Shown here: positions 45,505-55,370 of the stretch, one piece after another
How positions within the stretch are numbered: the stretch's first letter is position 1
How the letters are laid out: the number at the start of each line of letters is the position of its first letter
Source of the DNA: an uncultured Litoreibacter sp.
Lineage (GTDB): Bacteria > Pseudomonadota > Alphaproteobacteria > Rhodobacterales > Rhodobacteraceae
Reading direction: 5' to 3'
Length of the DNA: 64,000 nucleotides
Assembly (NCBI GenBank): GCA_947504205.1
Contig: CANNGL010000003.1
Span: 62,001-126,000 of the forward strand
Position numbers and translations under genes: made by a program
The notes under the pieces: generated by a model
Told to the model about the DNA's origin: nothing
Databases searched by the model: none
Seen by the model: the letters and a program-made list of their open reading frames with translations, nothing else

Positions 45505-48195
45505 TTAAACTAATGCACCGTGACAATGTTTAAACTTCTTACCTGATCCACATGGGCATGACGAATTACGACCGGGGTTGCCCCAAGTTGATGGATCGTT
45601 TTCATCAAAGCCTTCGACAGCAGGTTCTTTCGTTTCGGGGGCGGCCGGAGCTGCAACAGCATTTTGATTTTGCTGAGCCATGAGCTGCTGCAACATCTCT
45701 TGTTGCTCTTGCTCCGTCAGAGGGCGAATGTTTGCCAGCTTTTGACTGACATCCGATCGCAAGCTGTCAAGCATACCCTCGAACAACTGGAAACTTTCAT
45801 TCTTGTACTCATTCAAAGGATCGCGCTGGGCATAACCCCGGAACCCGACCACAGATCTGAGATGTTCCAGTGTCAAAAGGTGTTCGCGCCACTTCCCATC
45901 AATCGTTTGCAGTAGCATCTGTTTTTCGATGTTACGCATCTGATCAGTCCCAAAATCGACGGCTTTCTTGGCCATCATCTCGTCAGATGCTTTTTGCAGA
46001 CGCTCGGCAATTACGGCGTCATCCGCACCTTCTTCTTCGCCCCATTCGAGCACAGGCACATCAACGCCAAGCTGTTCAAGTACAGCTACATACAGTCCTT
46101 CCATGTCCCATTGATCGGCATAGGTCTTGGGTGGCATATACTGATCAATCAGATCATCGATGACCTGATGGCGCATGTCTCGTGTGATTTCGCTGACATC
46201 TTCGCTTTCCATGATTTCCATACGCTGGCCAAAGATAGCCTTGCGCTGGTCATTCATCACGTCATCAAACTTCAGAAGCTGTTTCCGGATGTCAAAGTTT
46301 CGGCCTTCGACCTTTGCCTGCGCACGCTCCAAAGACTTGTTGACCCATGGGTGGGCAATCGCCTCTCCATCTTTCAGACCCAGAGTAGAAAGCATCTTTT
46401 CAAGACGTTCTGAGCCAAAGATACGCATCAGATCATCTTCCAGCGATAGGAAGAACGAGGACCGACCTGGGTCACCCTGCCGTCCGGACCGGCCGCGCAA
46501 CTGGTTGTCGATACGACGGCTCTCGTGACGTTCCGTCGCAAGAACATAAAGTCCGCCCGCAGCCTTCACGGCCTCTTCGTCTTTTTTATGCTCTTCTTCT
46601 ATCTTCGCGCGGATTACTTCCGGGTCCGCCTCTGGATCAGCTGCAATCGCTTCCATGATGGAGAATTCTACGTTGCCGCCAAGCTTAATGTCCGTTCCGC
46701 GACCGGCCATGTTGGTCGCGATCGTAACCGATCCCAACTTCCCGGCATCCGCTACGATCTGGGCCTCTTTCTCATGCTGCCGTGCATTTAGAACGTTATG
46801 TTTCACACCAGCTGTGGTCAGCATCTGAGAAAGGAATTCGGACTTTTCGATTGAAGTCGTGCCAACCAAAACGGGCTGCCCCTTTTCATGAGCAGCTTTG
46901 ATTTCTTCCACAATGGCTTCAAATTTTTCTTGCGCTGAACGGTAAATTTGATCGTCTTCATCGATACGCGCAATCGGCTTGTTGGTTGGAACTTCAACCA
47001 CGCCCAACCCATAAATCTCTGCGAATTCCTCGGCTTCTGTTGCGGCCGTTCCGGTCATTCCAGCCAGCTTGGAATACAAACGGAAGTAATTCTGGAAAGT
47101 AACCGAAGCCAAAGTGACGTTTTCAGGCTGGATTTCGCAGCCTTCTTTCGCCTCGATCGCCTGATGGAGGCCATCTGACAAACGCCGTCCAGCCATCATG
47201 CGTCCGGTAAATTCGTCAACCAGTACGACTTGGCTGTCACGCACCATGTAGTCTTTGTCTTTCTGAAACAGCTTATGTGCCTTCAGAGCCTGCGTAACAT
47301 GATGTACGACCGTGGTGCTTTCCGGGTCGTAAAGGCTCTGTTCTCCCGGCAGCAAGCCCAGCGCGTGCAGACGTTCTTCGACAAACTCATTGCCCTCATC
47401 GCTGAAGGTCACATTGCGTTGCTTTTCGTCCAGTTTGAAATGATCGTCTTGAATTTCGGGTATCAACTTGTCGATCTGAACATAAAGATCGGACCGGTCT
47501 TGCGAAGGACCTGAAATGATCAGCGGCGTGCGCGCCTCGTCAATCAGGATCGAGTCCACTTCATCCACAATCGCAAAGAAATGTCCGCGTTGGCCCATTT
47601 CTTCAAGCGATGATCGCATGTTGTCCCGCAGGTAATCAAAACCCAGTTCGTTGTTTGTGGCGTAGGTCACATCAGCCGCATAGGCTTCTTTCTTCTCGTC
47701 ATCTGGTTGCTGCGGGTAGACAACGCCAGTCTTTAGCCCAAGTGCGGTATAGACCTTTCCCATCCATTCCGCATCGCGCTTAGCTAAATAGTCGTTCACA
47801 GTAACGATATGGACACCCTTGCCCGCAAGCGCGTTCAGATAAGCGGGGAAGGTCGCAACTAGGGTCTTGCCCTCGCCCGTTTTCATCTCCGCGATATTGC
47901 CCTGATGCAAAAAAATGCCACCGATTAGCTGTGTATCAAACGCGCGAAGGCCCAAGGCACGTTTGGCTGCTTCACGTACGTTTGCAAAGGCTTCGGGCAA
48001 GAGATCGTCCAGCTTCTCACCACTCTGCGCGCGGGTCGCGAGGGCTTCGGTACGATCCTTGATTTCGTCGTCTGAGAGTTTCTCGAACTCTTCTTCCAGC
48101 GCATTGATCTTTTCGACAAGCGGGCGCACGGCCTTAACTTTTCGATCATTGGGTGTACCAAAGACCTTTTTCTTCAATGTGCCTAAACCCAGCAT
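45505..48195 (-). CDS. secA: Preprotein translocase ATPase SecA
   Basis: An 896-residue motor of the Sec pathway. Nucleotide-binding fold 1 has [17 protein letters not shown] and the DEAD-type [15 protein letters not shown]; the second fold has [16 protein letters not shown] and [12 protein letters not shown]. The C-terminus carries the zinc/SecB-binding SEC-C motif [17 protein letters not shown] 48195 ([13 protein letters not shown]) has GGAG upstream and agrees with other SecA; the frame to 48225 is discarded. It diverges from a periplasmic parvulin whose export it would serve. Confidence 0.98.
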   Translation of the reverse strand: MLGLGTLKKKVFGTPNDRKVKAVRPLVEKINALEEEFEKLSDDEIKDRTEALATRAQSGEKLDDLLPEAFANVREAAKRALGLRAFDTQLIGGIFLHQGNIAEMKTGEGKTLVATFPAYLNALAGKGVHIVTVNDYLAKRDAEWMGKVYTALGLKTGVVYPQQPDDEKKEAYAADVTYATNNELGFDYLRDNMRSSLEEMGQRGHFFAIVDEVDSILIDEARTPLIISGPSQDRSDLYVQIDKLIPEIQDDHFKLDEKQRNVTFSDEGNEFVEERLHALGLLPGEQSLYDPESTTVVHHVTQALKAHKLFQKDKDYMVRDSQVVLVDEFTGRMMAGRRLSDGLHQAIEAKEGCEIQPENVTLASVTFQNYFRLYSKLAGMTGTAATEAEEFAEIYGLGVVEVPTNKPIARIDEDDQIYRSAQEKFEAIVEEIKAAHEKGQPVLVGTTSIEKSEFLSQMLTTAGVKHNVLNARQHEKEAQIVADAGKLGSVTIATNMAGRGTDIKLGGNVEFSIMEAIAADPEADPEVIRAKIEEEHKKDEEAVKAAGGLYVLATERHESRRIDNQLRGRSGRQGDPGRSSFFLSLEDDLMRIFGSERLEKMLSTLGLKDGEAIAHPWVNKSLERAQAKVEGRNFDIRKQLLKFDDVMNDQRKAIFGQRMEIMESEDVSEITRDMRHQVIDDLIDQYMPPKTYADQWDMEGLYVAVLEQLGVDVPVLEWGEEEGADDAVIAERLQKASDEMMAKKAVDFGTDQMRNIEKQMLLQTIDGKWREHLLTLEHLRSVVGFRGYAQRDPLNEYKNESFQLFEGMLDSLRSDVSQKLANIRPLTEQEQQEMLQQLMAQQNQNAVAAPAAPETKEPAVEGFDENDPSTWGNPGRNSSCPCGSGKKFKHCHGALV

Positions 48196-48385
48196 GTGCT
48201 CTCCGCCTGTTTGCGCAAAATTCACGCGCTTAACATCATCGTGTGTATGTACGTCTTGCCCCTCGGACCATCAGACCATATCTCGGTTTGAAGAAACAAG
48301 CGCGTCTCAGACCTTTGGCGATGTAAGGGGCGGCTGAAACTGTGTCAACGCCGCCAACCCGCGTTAGCCCTCAGGAGGCACTCAA

Positions 48386-49225
48386 ATGGGACGATTTTCT
48401 ACACTTCTTCGTGCAACAGGCCTTGCTGTGACTGTAGCGATGCCAGTTGCGGCACAAGATGCCGACACGGTTCTTGCCACCGTCAACGGCACTGAGATCA
48501 CGATAGGTCACATGATTGCCTTGCAGGAACGCCTGCCCGAACAATATCGCTCGCTGCCCGATGAAACACTTTATACTGGCATGCTGGATCAACTCATTCA
48601 GCAAACAGCTCTGAGCCAAGAGCTTGAAAAAGACAAAACCCGCGCGCTTGAGCTTGGCCTGGAAAACGAGATGCGCGCGTTCTTGGCGGGCGAGCTTCTG
48701 GCGAAGGTTGGAACAGCGGATATTGCACCCGAGGATATCGAAGCTGCCTATGCAAATCAGTATGGGGAGGCCGAGCCAGAGCAAGAATTCAACGCTTCTC
48801 ATATCTTAGTTCAAACCGAAGACGAAGCGAAGGAGCTGGTCAAGCTTCTGGCCGATGGCAGCGATTTCGCTGAACTGGCAAAGGAAAAATCAACAGGCCC
48901 AAGCGGACCAGGCGGCGGCGTATTGGGATGGTTTGGAAAAGGCGCCATGGTGCCGGAATTCGAAGCCGCAGTTCTGTCGTTAGAAAAGGGACAAGTGTCA
49001 GAGCCCGTTCAGACCCAGTTTGGATGGCATGTCGTGAAGCTGAATGACGTAAGATCCAAAGAAGCACCCGCGCTAGACACGGTTCGCGGTGAGTTGGAGC
49101 AGCAACTGCGTGCCAAGGCAATTGACGATGCTATCAATGCGATTACCGAGTCGGCGGAAGTGACACGCGCGGAGGTCGAGGTTGATCCCTCCATCATACG
49201 CGATGTAGAGCTTCTTTCGAAGTAA
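48386..49225 (+). CDS. Periplasmic peptidyl-prolyl isomerase (parvulin/SurA-like)
   Basis: A 279-residue exported foldase. Signal peptide MGRFSTLLRATGLAVTVAMPVAAQ; a SurA/PrsA-like N-terminal helical chaperone part (residues ~25-125); then a parvulin rotamase domain (~130-225) with NASHILVQTEDEAKEL, FAELAKEKSTGPSGPGGGVLGWFGKGAMVPEFE and TQFGWHVVKLND. It assists folding of exported proteins. AGGAGG lies before the ATG. Divergent from secA across 190 bases; argJ follows 19 bases later. Confidence 0.93.
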   Translation: MGRFSTLLRATGLAVTVAMPVAAQDADTVLATVNGTEITIGHMIALQERLPEQYRSLPDETLYTGMLDQLIQQTALSQELEKDKTRALELGLENEMRAFLAGELLAKVGTADIAPEDIEAAYANQYGEAEPEQEFNASHILVQTEDEAKELVKLLADGSDFAELAKEKSTGPSGPGGGVLGWFGKGAMVPEFEAAVLSLEKGQVSEPVQTQFGWHVVKLNDVRSKEAPALDTVRGELEQQLRAKAIDDAINAITESAEVTRAEVEVDPSIIRDVELLSK

Positions 49226-49243
49226 CTTCGAGAGGCCCAACTA

Positions 49244-50491
49244 ATGGCGACCATCACGAAGGTGTCGCCACTGGCGCCGACATCTTTCCCAGAACTCGCG
49301 GAAATCGGTGGAGTCCGCTTTGCTGCTGCTGCTGCGGGGGTCAAGTATGAGGGCCGCGCCGACGTAATGCTTGCTGAGATCGCGGCAGGATCGACAATTG
49401 CCGGAGTATTCACAAAATCCTCGACCAGATCCGCAAATGTCTTGGATTGTCAGCGAAAGATTGGTCAAACCGCCGATCCAGACAAAGGCTTCGCGTTTAT
49501 CGTAAACTCAGGCAACTCAAACGCGTTTACCGGCAAGGCGGGAGACGCATCTGTCGAACGGATTTGCGAAAGCGTTGGGCAAACACTGGCAATTCCTCAT
49601 GAGCATGTTTTTACTGCGTCCACCGGTGTGATCGGAGAGCGATTACCAGACGAACGAATTACCGGAGCGCTTGAGCAGCTAAAAAATAACCTCGCTCCTG
49701 GTGCTGGAAAAGATGCAGCCCAAGCGATCATGACGACAGATACTTTTCCGAAGGGCAGCTCCACCACCTTTGAGATCGATGGAAAGCCTGTAGCGATTGC
49801 CGGTTTTGCTAAAGGTTCGGGCATGATCGCACCAGATATGGCGACGATGCTTGTCTATATCTTCACGGATGCAAAAGTCAGTTCTGATTTACTTCAAAAC
49901 GTCACTACAGATATGTGTGACTCGACGTTTAACTGCATCACTGTGGATAGCGATACCTCGACATCAGACACCCTGTTGGTCGCTGCCACCGGAATGTCTG
50001 GCGCGAACATCGACACAGCAAATCAGTCTGATAAAGCCCTCTTTTCGCAGGCTCTACATGCTGTAATGCTCGATCTTGCCCACCAAGTTGTACGCGATGG
50101 AGAGGGGGCGACAAAGTTTATCGAGGTTCAGGTAAATGGCGCGGTTAGTGGAGAAGACGCGCGGCTGGTGGCAAAGGCAATTGCAAATTCGCCCTTGGTT
50201 AAGACAGCCATTGCAGGTGAGGATCCCAACTGGGGTCGGGTCGTTATGGCTGTCGGAAAGTCAGGTGCGGAGGCAGATCGTGACCGTCTCAGTATCCGAT
50301 TTGGTGATGTTCTTGTTGCTGAAAACGGATGGGTCGCACCTAGCTATCATGAAGCTGACGGTGCCGAGATCATGAAGGGTCAAAACATTACTATCGCCGT
50401 CGATCTTGGATTAGGGAGTTACAGCACAGTCATGTGGACCTGTGATCTGACCCATGACTACATCTCGATCAATGCGGACTATCGCTCGTGA
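49244..50491 (+). CDS. argJ: Bifunctional glutamate N-acetyltransferase/ornithine acetyltransferase ArgJ
   Basis: A 415-residue enzyme that recycles the acetyl group between acetylornithine and glutamate in arginine synthesis. The self-cleavage site is in AIMTTDTFPKGS, where the second Thr becomes the N-terminal nucleophile of the beta chain. Other conserved parts: GIMTTDTF-adjacent KGSGMIAPDMATMLVYIF and AIAGEDPNWGRVVMAVGKSG. Its stop overlaps the GTG of mutT, so both are coupled. Whether it is fully bifunctional depends on acetyl-CoA use, not readable here. Confidence 0.95.
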   Translation: MATITKVSPLAPTSFPELAEIGGVRFAAAAAGVKYEGRADVMLAEIAAGSTIAGVFTKSSTRSANVLDCQRKIGQTADPDKGFAFIVNSGNSNAFTGKAGDASVERICESVGQTLAIPHEHVFTASTGVIGERLPDERITGALEQLKNNLAPGAGKDAAQAIMTTDTFPKGSSTTFEIDGKPVAIAGFAKGSGMIAPDMATMLVYIFTDAKVSSDLLQNVTTDMCDSTFNCITVDSDTSTSDTLLVAATGMSGANIDTANQSDKALFSQALHAVMLDLAHQVVRDGEGATKFIEVQVNGAVSGEDARLVAKAIANSPLVKTAIAGEDPNWGRVVMAVGKSGAEADRDRLSIRFGDVLVAENGWVAPSYHEADGAEIMKGQNITIAVDLGLGSYSTVMWTCDLTHDYISINADYRS

Positions 50492-50886
50492 AAACAGTTT
50501 TGGTCTCGGCTGTCGCTTTGGTCGACAAAGATGGTCGCGTGCTGCTTGCTCAGCGCCCTGAGGGAAAGTCCATGGCCGGGTTATGGGAGTTTCCAGGAGG
50601 GAAAATAGAGGCGGGTGAATCGCCCGAAGCAGCTCTCATTCGAGAGCTACAAGAGGAGTTGGGGATCGATACTTGGGCCAGCTGCCTCGCACCGTTAACC
50701 TTTGCAAGCCATGCATACGCGGATTTCCACCTATTGATGCCGCTCTTCATTTGCCGGAAATGGGACGGGGTCCCAGAGGCAAAAGAAGGTCAAACCCTTG
50801 TTTGGGCAAGAAAATCTGAACTGAGAGACTATCCAATGCCGCCAGCAGACGTTCCGATCATCCCAATTCTGCGTGATTGGCTCTAA
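50488..50886 (+). CDS. mutT: 8-oxo-dGTP diphosphatase MutT (Nudix)
   Basis: A 132-residue Nudix hydrolase that clears oxidised dGTP. The Nudix box GGKIEAGESPEAALIREL is followed by QEELGI, fitting GX5EX7REUXEEXGU, and LLAQRPEGKSMAGLWEFPGG precedes it. The GTG start overlaps the argJ stop. A 40-codon gene follows after 76 bases. Confidence 0.93.
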   Translation: MKTVLVSAVALVDKDGRVLLAQRPEGKSMAGLWEFPGGKIEAGESPEAALIRELQEELGIDTWASCLAPLTFASHAYADFHLLMPLFICRKWDGVPEAKEGQTLVWARKSELRDYPMPPADVPIIPILRDWL

Positions 50887-50962
50887 GCCGCGACGATTGA
50901 ACATTTGACATTCGGAGCCCTGACCGTATCCCTTTACCTACCGCACTTTGGGGAGGGAAGAA

Positions 50963-51085
50963 GTGCTCAGGACAATTACTATCGGCAGTTCCGTTTTCAT
51001 GCAGGGCATATTTGTAAAAGCGCTCGAGAACGGCTTGGTGCGTATTCGCATCGGAGAAAGCACCTACGACGGGTATCCCGTCTAG
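50963..51085 (+). CDS. 40-residue conserved-looking protein, unknown
   Basis: A small gene starting at GTG with a near-perfect ribosome site (GGGAGGGAAGAA) directly upstream and ending at TAG, one base before the convergent hemH stop. The product MLRTITIGSSVFMQGIFV... has strand-like spacing (TITIGSSVFMQG, LVRIRIGES, TYDGYPV), suggesting a compact beta fold. Similar short Rhodobacteraceae proteins exist as far as I recall. It is probably co-transcribed with argJ-mutT. The function is unknown. Another frame over the same bases (50905-51114) is not coding. Confidence 0.7.
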   Translation: MLRTITIGSSVFMQGIFVKALENGLVRIRIGESTYDGYPV

Positions 51086-51086
51086 G

Positions 51087-52145
51087 TCACACCCAACCTT
51101 TTAGGTTATCCTGAATGATGCTCGATAGGGCATCCATATGTGCGTCATCATCATTGAGGCATGGAATATAGGTGAAATCTTCGCCGCCAGCCTCTTCAAA
51201 GCTTTCTTTGATCTCTTCATTGATCTCTTCAAGGGTTTCGATGCAGTCGGCAGAAAACGCTGGCGCGATCACAGCGATGTTCTTTTTGCCGTCTTCTTCC
51301 GCAAGGCGTGCGACCTCTTCAACCGTGTAGGGCTTCAACCACTCTTCCGGACCAAACTTGGACTGGAACGTCGTCGTGATATCCGTGTCAGACCAGCCCA
51401 GACGCTCTTTCAGCAGACGGGTCGTTTTCTGACATTGGCAGTGATAGGGGTCGCCTTCCATCAAGTAACGCTTCGGTACACCATGATAGGAACAGACCAA
51501 AATGTCCGGACGTTTTTCCAAGCTATCGTAGGCGTTCTCTACCGACCTGGCCAAAGCATCGATATATTTCGGATCCTCGAAATACGCGGGAACGGTCCGA
51601 ACTGAGGGCTGCCACTTTTCTTCCATCAGAGCCCGAAACATCTGATCATTCGCAGTTGCAGACGTAGCGCCTGCATAGTGTGGATATAGCGGAAAAAACA
51701 CGATCTTATCGCATCCTCGCTCGATCAGTTGGCGGACTTTAGATTTCGTCGAAGGATTGCCGTAACGCATGCAGAAATCGACTTCCACCTTGTCACCATA
51801 GATGGCCTTCATGCGTCCTTCGATTTTTGCTGTCTGGTCTTTGGTAATTGTCAAAAGCGGGCTTTCACCACGATCGTGGTTCCAAATCGACTTGTAGGCA
51901 GCACCGCTGGAAAACGGGCGCTTGGTCAGAATGATCAGTTGTAAGAGCGGTTGCCAAATCCAAGGAGAATAATCGACAACGCGTTTGTCAGACAAAAACT
52001 CACCCAGATAGCGGCGCATTGGCCAATAGGTGTAGTCATCTGGCGTCCCGAGGTTGGCGAGCAGGATGCCCACTTTGCCGAATTTGACACTTGGATGGTC
52101 GTCAGGTGTGTGGGAAGGACTAGTCTCGATTGACATCATGTTCAT
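51087..52145 (-). CDS. hemH: Ferrochelatase
   Basis: A 352-residue enzyme that inserts iron into protoporphyrin IX in the final haem step. Conserved blocks: VGILLANLGTPDD, YRKGESPLL-like HDRGESPLLTIT, VDFCMRYGNPST, FFPLYPHYAGATSATA, VCSYHGVPKRYL (metal His) and APAFSADCIETLEEINEE. No signal or membrane segment is seen. ATG 52136 (MSIETSPSH) is an alternative start. Its 5' end overlaps the NDUFAF5-like gene by 26 bases, suggesting an operon. Confidence 0.96.
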   Translation of the reverse strand: MNMMSIETSPSHTPDDHPSVKFGKVGILLANLGTPDDYTYWPMRRYLGEFLSDKRVVDYSPWIWQPLLQLIILTKRPFSSGAAYKSIWNHDRGESPLLTITKDQTAKIEGRMKAIYGDKVEVDFCMRYGNPSTKSKVRQLIERGCDKIVFFPLYPHYAGATSATANDQMFRALMEEKWQPSVRTVPAYFEDPKYIDALARSVENAYDSLEKRPDILVCSYHGVPKRYLMEGDPYHCQCQKTTRLLKERLGWSDTDITTTFQSKFGPEEWLKPYTVEEVARLAEEDGKKNIAVIAPAFSADCIETLEEINEEIKESFEEAGGEDFTYIPCLNDDDAHMDALSSIIQDNLKGWV

Positions 52146-52992
52146 CTTTTACATTTCTCCCCCCTCTAACGGGTTTTCCCTCGAGACCCAACTCGGTTGT
52201 GTTCAAGGCATCAGCAAGTCTTGTATTCGCTGAACCGGGACGCAAGGGCTGTTGCTGGCTTTCATCAGGCGCCCACCCAGACAGAAAAATAAGCTCAAAA
52301 GTTGCGAATATTCGTCCATCATCGTCGGCATAATTGTCCTGATAGATACGCGCAGTCTCCAACATCAGATTACGATTAGAGAAAACTTTCTGCCGTGCGT
52401 TCAGCGCATTGGTTTCGCCCATGGCTCTGATATCTCGCATCAGATCAAGGGCAGTGGCATAGGTGACTTTGAGAGCGAAGCTATCGGCCACAGGCAGGGC
52501 CAATCCCGCGCGTTGTATCACAGCACCCAAATCTCGTATCTCGCCCATCGGGGCGATGCGAGGGGACAAGCCGCCAAAAATCCGGGTTTCTGCCTCTGCA
52601 ATCGATGTGCGCAGCTCGCTCAGGGTCTGGCCGCCAAACAAGACCGCCAAGAACAAGCCATCTGCGCGCAACGCATGACGTGCTTGCACCAACTGCCCCA
52701 CTGGATCATTGGCCCAATGCAAATTCATTGCGTGAACAATGACATCATGAGCGTTGGGCTCGAGGTCCAAAGCTTCCGTGTCATCGACAAGCTTGGGATG
52801 AGGAAAGAGGTTGCGCCAAACCTCTGGGTGTCCAGTGACAATTGCTGGCGACTTAAAGGTTCTGTTAACGTCTTTCAGTCTCTCCTCAATCTCGACCTTG
52901 GCAAGATCCTGAAGAAACATGCCCTTCTTGGTGGCGCGCGCGCGGTTGCGCGAAACAGCGTCGCGATCAAACAGGGGTTGGCCAGAAGTCAT
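52120..52992 (-). CDS. NDUFAF5/BioC-like SAM-dependent methyltransferase-fold protein
   Basis: A 290-residue protein. It starts MTSGQPLFDRDAVSRNRARA, a hallmark of the NDUFAF5 group (human NDUFAF5 hydroxylates an arginine of complex I). Shared features: DVIVHAMNLHWANDPVGQLVQAR, LRADGLFLAVLFGGQTLSELR and the C-terminal FELIFLSGWAPDESQQQP. The usual SAM motif I (D-X-G-X-G-X-G) is missing; the equivalent stretch reads PAIVTGHPEVW. So it may bind cofactor differently or have another role. ATG 52992 is chosen over 53049, which would overlap comF. Confidence 0.85.
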   Translation of the reverse strand: MTSGQPLFDRDAVSRNRARATKKGMFLQDLAKVEIEERLKDVNRTFKSPAIVTGHPEVWRNLFPHPKLVDDTEALDLEPNAHDVIVHAMNLHWANDPVGQLVQARHALRADGLFLAVLFGGQTLSELRTSIAEAETRIFGGLSPRIAPMGEIRDLGAVIQRAGLALPVADSFALKVTYATALDLMRDIRAMGETNALNARQKVFSNRNLMLETARIYQDNYADDDGRIFATFELIFLSGWAPDESQQQPLRPGSANTRLADALNTTELGLEGKPVRGGRNVKDEHDVNRD

Positions 52993-53028
52993 ATCGGGTC
53001 CAAGAATTGGGAACTGGAGGCTATGTAG

Positions 53029-53757
53029 ATGCTCCGTCAAAGAATGCAAACTGCGATGCGTGTTCTATACCCTCCGGATTGCCTGTCATGCGGCGGAATA
53101 ACGGAAAGCGAAAATTCTCTTTGCGGTCCCTGCTGGCGAGATTGCCACTTTCTGACGAGCGCTGTCTGTGACAAGTGCGGGATTCCGGTTCTTAGTCGCG
53201 AAAGCGAAGGCAACATTCTATGTGATACCTGCCTGACGACAGCGCGCGGATGGAACAAGGGGCGCGCCGCTTTGCTGTATGAGGGTACAGGTCGCCGGCT
53301 GGTTCTTGGTCTAAAGCATGCGGATAGACATGAGTTGGCCACACCAGCTGCGCAATGGATGGCGGCCGTCACCCCAACACAAGATCAAGACGCAATCGTT
53401 GTCCCCGTGCCGCTGCATTGGACCCGTCTGGCCAAGCGAAGGTATAACCAGTCGGCCCTTCTTGCACAAAAGCTGGCAAAGACCCTTGGGCTTCGATCCG
53501 TACCGGACGCTTTACGCCGAAAAAACGCGACCCCCACCTTGGACGGAAAAACGAGAGAGGCTCGATCTAAGCTGATGTCTTCTGCAATTGATCCCCATCC
53601 AAAGCGCGGCGCAGACTTAGAGGGCCGGCCAGTTTTGCTTGTCGACGACGTTATGACCAGCGGAGCTACTCTCGGCGCCTGTGCCGAAGCGTGCATTCAC
53701 GCTGGCGCGCGAAATGTTGATGTTGTCGTGCTGGCGCGCGTTGCACGAGATGCTTAA
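53029..53757 (+). CDS. comF: ComF-family phosphoribosyltransferase-like protein
   Basis: A 242-residue protein with an N-terminal four-cysteine zinc region (CLSCGG, CGPCWRDC, CDKCG, CDTCL) and a C-terminal phosphoribosyltransferase domain with the PRPP loop VLLVDDVMTSGATL. ComF proteins support DNA uptake in naturally competent bacteria. GGAGG sits eight bases before the ATG. It diverges from the NDUFAF5-like gene with 36 bases between starts. grxC follows on the same strand. Confidence 0.92.
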   Translation: MLRQRMQTAMRVLYPPDCLSCGGITESENSLCGPCWRDCHFLTSAVCDKCGIPVLSRESEGNILCDTCLTTARGWNKGRAALLYEGTGRRLVLGLKHADRHELATPAAQWMAAVTPTQDQDAIVVPVPLHWTRLAKRRYNQSALLAQKLAKTLGLRSVPDALRRKNATPTLDGKTREARSKLMSSAIDPHPKRGADLEGRPVLLVDDVMTSGATLGACAEACIHAGARNVDVVVLARVARDA

Positions 53758-53794
53758 GTGCATATAGTTGCTAAAACACTTTGGGATTTCCGGC

Positions 53795-54052
53795 ATGGCT
53801 AAAGTCGATATTTATACCTCGCCCCTTTGCGGCTTCTGCCATGCAGCTAAGCGTCTGCTGGCTCAAAAGGGAATTGAATACAGCGAGACGGATGTCGCTG
53901 CCGAGCCAGGCAAGCGCGCTGAAATGGTTCAACGCTCAAACGGCGGCCGGACGGTTCCGCAGATATTCATCAACGATCTCCATGTAGGGGGGTGCGATGA
54001 TCTGTATGCGTTGGAGCGCGCTGGAAAATTGGACCCGCTTCTGGCTGCATGA
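53795..54052 (+). CDS. grxC: Glutaredoxin 3 (GrxC)
   Basis: An 85-residue dithiol glutaredoxin that reduces disulfides with glutathione. The active site is Cys12-Gly-Phe-Cys15 in SPLCGFCHAAK (the usual form is CPYC; CGFC is common in alphaproteobacteria). The TVPQIF cis-proline and GGCDDLYAL glutathione-binding motifs are present. The frame opens at 53768, but ATG 53795 gives the normal start MAKVDIY. The stop codon is overlapped by a weak inverted repeat. Confidence 0.95.
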   Translation: MAKVDIYTSPLCGFCHAAKRLLAQKGIEYSETDVAAEPGKRAEMVQRSNGGRTVPQIFINDLHVGGCDDLYALERAGKLDPLLAA

Positions 54053-54131
54053 CACCAAGGTCTTGATGTCATCGCAAGGCGCGACAGCGTGTCCCGTCAC
54101 TTTTGCACAATAGAGCTTATACTGGCGCCGA

Positions 54132-54575
54132 ATGACCACTACTCAAGACCCCTTGGCCGTCGCGCTTTTTGGTGAGATTTTCATGGCCGATCAGCTGGCG
54201 CGCAACCGGCTAAGCCGGGTTTTGCCAAAAGGAATGGAGCTATCGCATTTTTCGGTGCTCAATCACCTGGCGCGCCTACATGAACCCAAGACGCCGGCCC
54301 AATTGGCCCGAACATTCAGCCTAACTCGCGGCGCAATGACCAACACACTGAACAAGTTGGAGTGGGCGGGGCACATTAACGTTTCGCCAGATTGGGACGA
54401 CGCGCGCCGAAAGCAGGTCGTGATCAGCCCGTCTGGCCGGAGGGCTTGCGATGCGGCTCTGGATGCAATCACTCCTATGATCAGCGATATCGTCAATGAT
54501 ATTGGTGCTGACAAAGTGCGCGCCGCGCTGCCGGTCTTGCGCGAATTGCGCGCGAGGCTGGGCGAGCAGAGCTAG
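54132..54575 (+). CDS. MarR-family transcriptional regulator
   Basis: A 147-residue winged-helix regulator ([43 protein letters not shown]; wing near [13 protein letters not shown]). It forms dimers through its terminal helices. No obvious target: ubiG converges with it by four bases and grxC precedes it. Its ligand is unknown. Confidence 0.92.
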   Translation: MTTTQDPLAVALFGEIFMADQLARNRLSRVLPKGMELSHFSVLNHLARLHEPKTPAQLARTFSLTRGAMTNTLNKLEWAGHINVSPDWDDARRKQVVISPSGRRACDAALDAITPMISDIVNDIGADKVRAALPVLRELRARLGEQS

Positions 54576-55306
54576 GGTTTGATGCTTGCTGTGACGTAGT
54601 TCACGGACAGATCACGGTCAGACAATGACCAGCTCCACGAAATTGGGTTGAAAACAAATCCTGTCCGATCGACCGGCTTAAGTCCTGCTTTGGCTATCAG
54701 GTCAAACAGCTCATCTGGAGTAATAAACTTCGACCATTCATGGGTTCCTTTGGGCAACCACCGCATGATGTGTTCCGCGCCAATAATTGCCATCACATAG
54801 CTCTTTGGATTTCTGTTGAGCGTCGAGCAGATCATCAAACCGCCAGATTTCAGAAGCTGCTGGCAAGCCGTCAGATAGGCGGCAGGATCAGCTACGTGCT
54901 CAACGACCTCCATATTTAAGACCACGTCGAACTGTTCTCCATCTTCAGCCATTGCCTCGGCGGTGGTGTGCCGATAATCGATCTCGAGACCAGATTGCTC
55001 AGCGTGCACTTGTGCAACCGGAATATTGCGCGCAGCGGCATCGGCTCCGACAACGTCAGCGCCAAGACGCGACATAGGTTCGGCAAGAAGCCCGCCGCCG
55101 CACCCGATATCCAGAATGCGCAATCCCCTGAACGGCTTCTCCCCAGTTAAATCACGATCAAACTCTGCTGCGATCTGTTGAACAATATAATCCAGACGAC
55201 ACGGATTGAGCATGTGCAGCGGCTTGAATTTACCGTTCGGGTCCCACCATTCAGCAGCCATCGCTTCAAATTTTGCGATTTCGCTATCATCAACTGTTGT
55301 GGTCAT
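54572..55306 (-). CDS. ubiG: Bifunctional ubiquinone O-methyltransferase UbiG
   Basis: A 244-residue class I methyltransferase that carries out both O-methylations in ubiquinone synthesis. Motif I is [33 protein letters not shown] and [30 protein letters not shown] are typical of UbiG. The N-terminal [23 protein letters not shown] is also diagnostic. It diverges from pip by 64 bases. Confidence 0.96.
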   Translation of the reverse strand: MTTTVDDSEIAKFEAMAAEWWDPNGKFKPLHMLNPCRLDYIVQQIAAEFDRDLTGEKPFRGLRILDIGCGGGLLAEPMSRLGADVVGADAAARNIPVAQVHAEQSGLEIDYRHTTAEAMAEDGEQFDVVLNMEVVEHVADPAAYLTACQQLLKSGGLMICSTLNRNPKSYVMAIIGAEHIMRWLPKGTHEWSKFITPDELFDLIAKAGLKPVDRTGFVFNPISWSWSLSDRDLSVNYVTASIKP

Positions 55307-55370
55307 TGCGATCTAACCTAATTTGGGTTCTGGTCTGGAGCATCTGCTCTGCTGGGTTATATAGGGCGCT

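Noticed and set aside
50905-51114. Plus-strand frame of 69 codons after mutT
   Set aside because: The small gene in another frame at 50963-51085 has a far better ribosome site and start; this frame also overlaps the hemH end.
54049-54072. Imperfect inverted repeat over the grxC stop
   Set aside because: One mismatch, almost no loop and no T-run; not reliable as a terminator.
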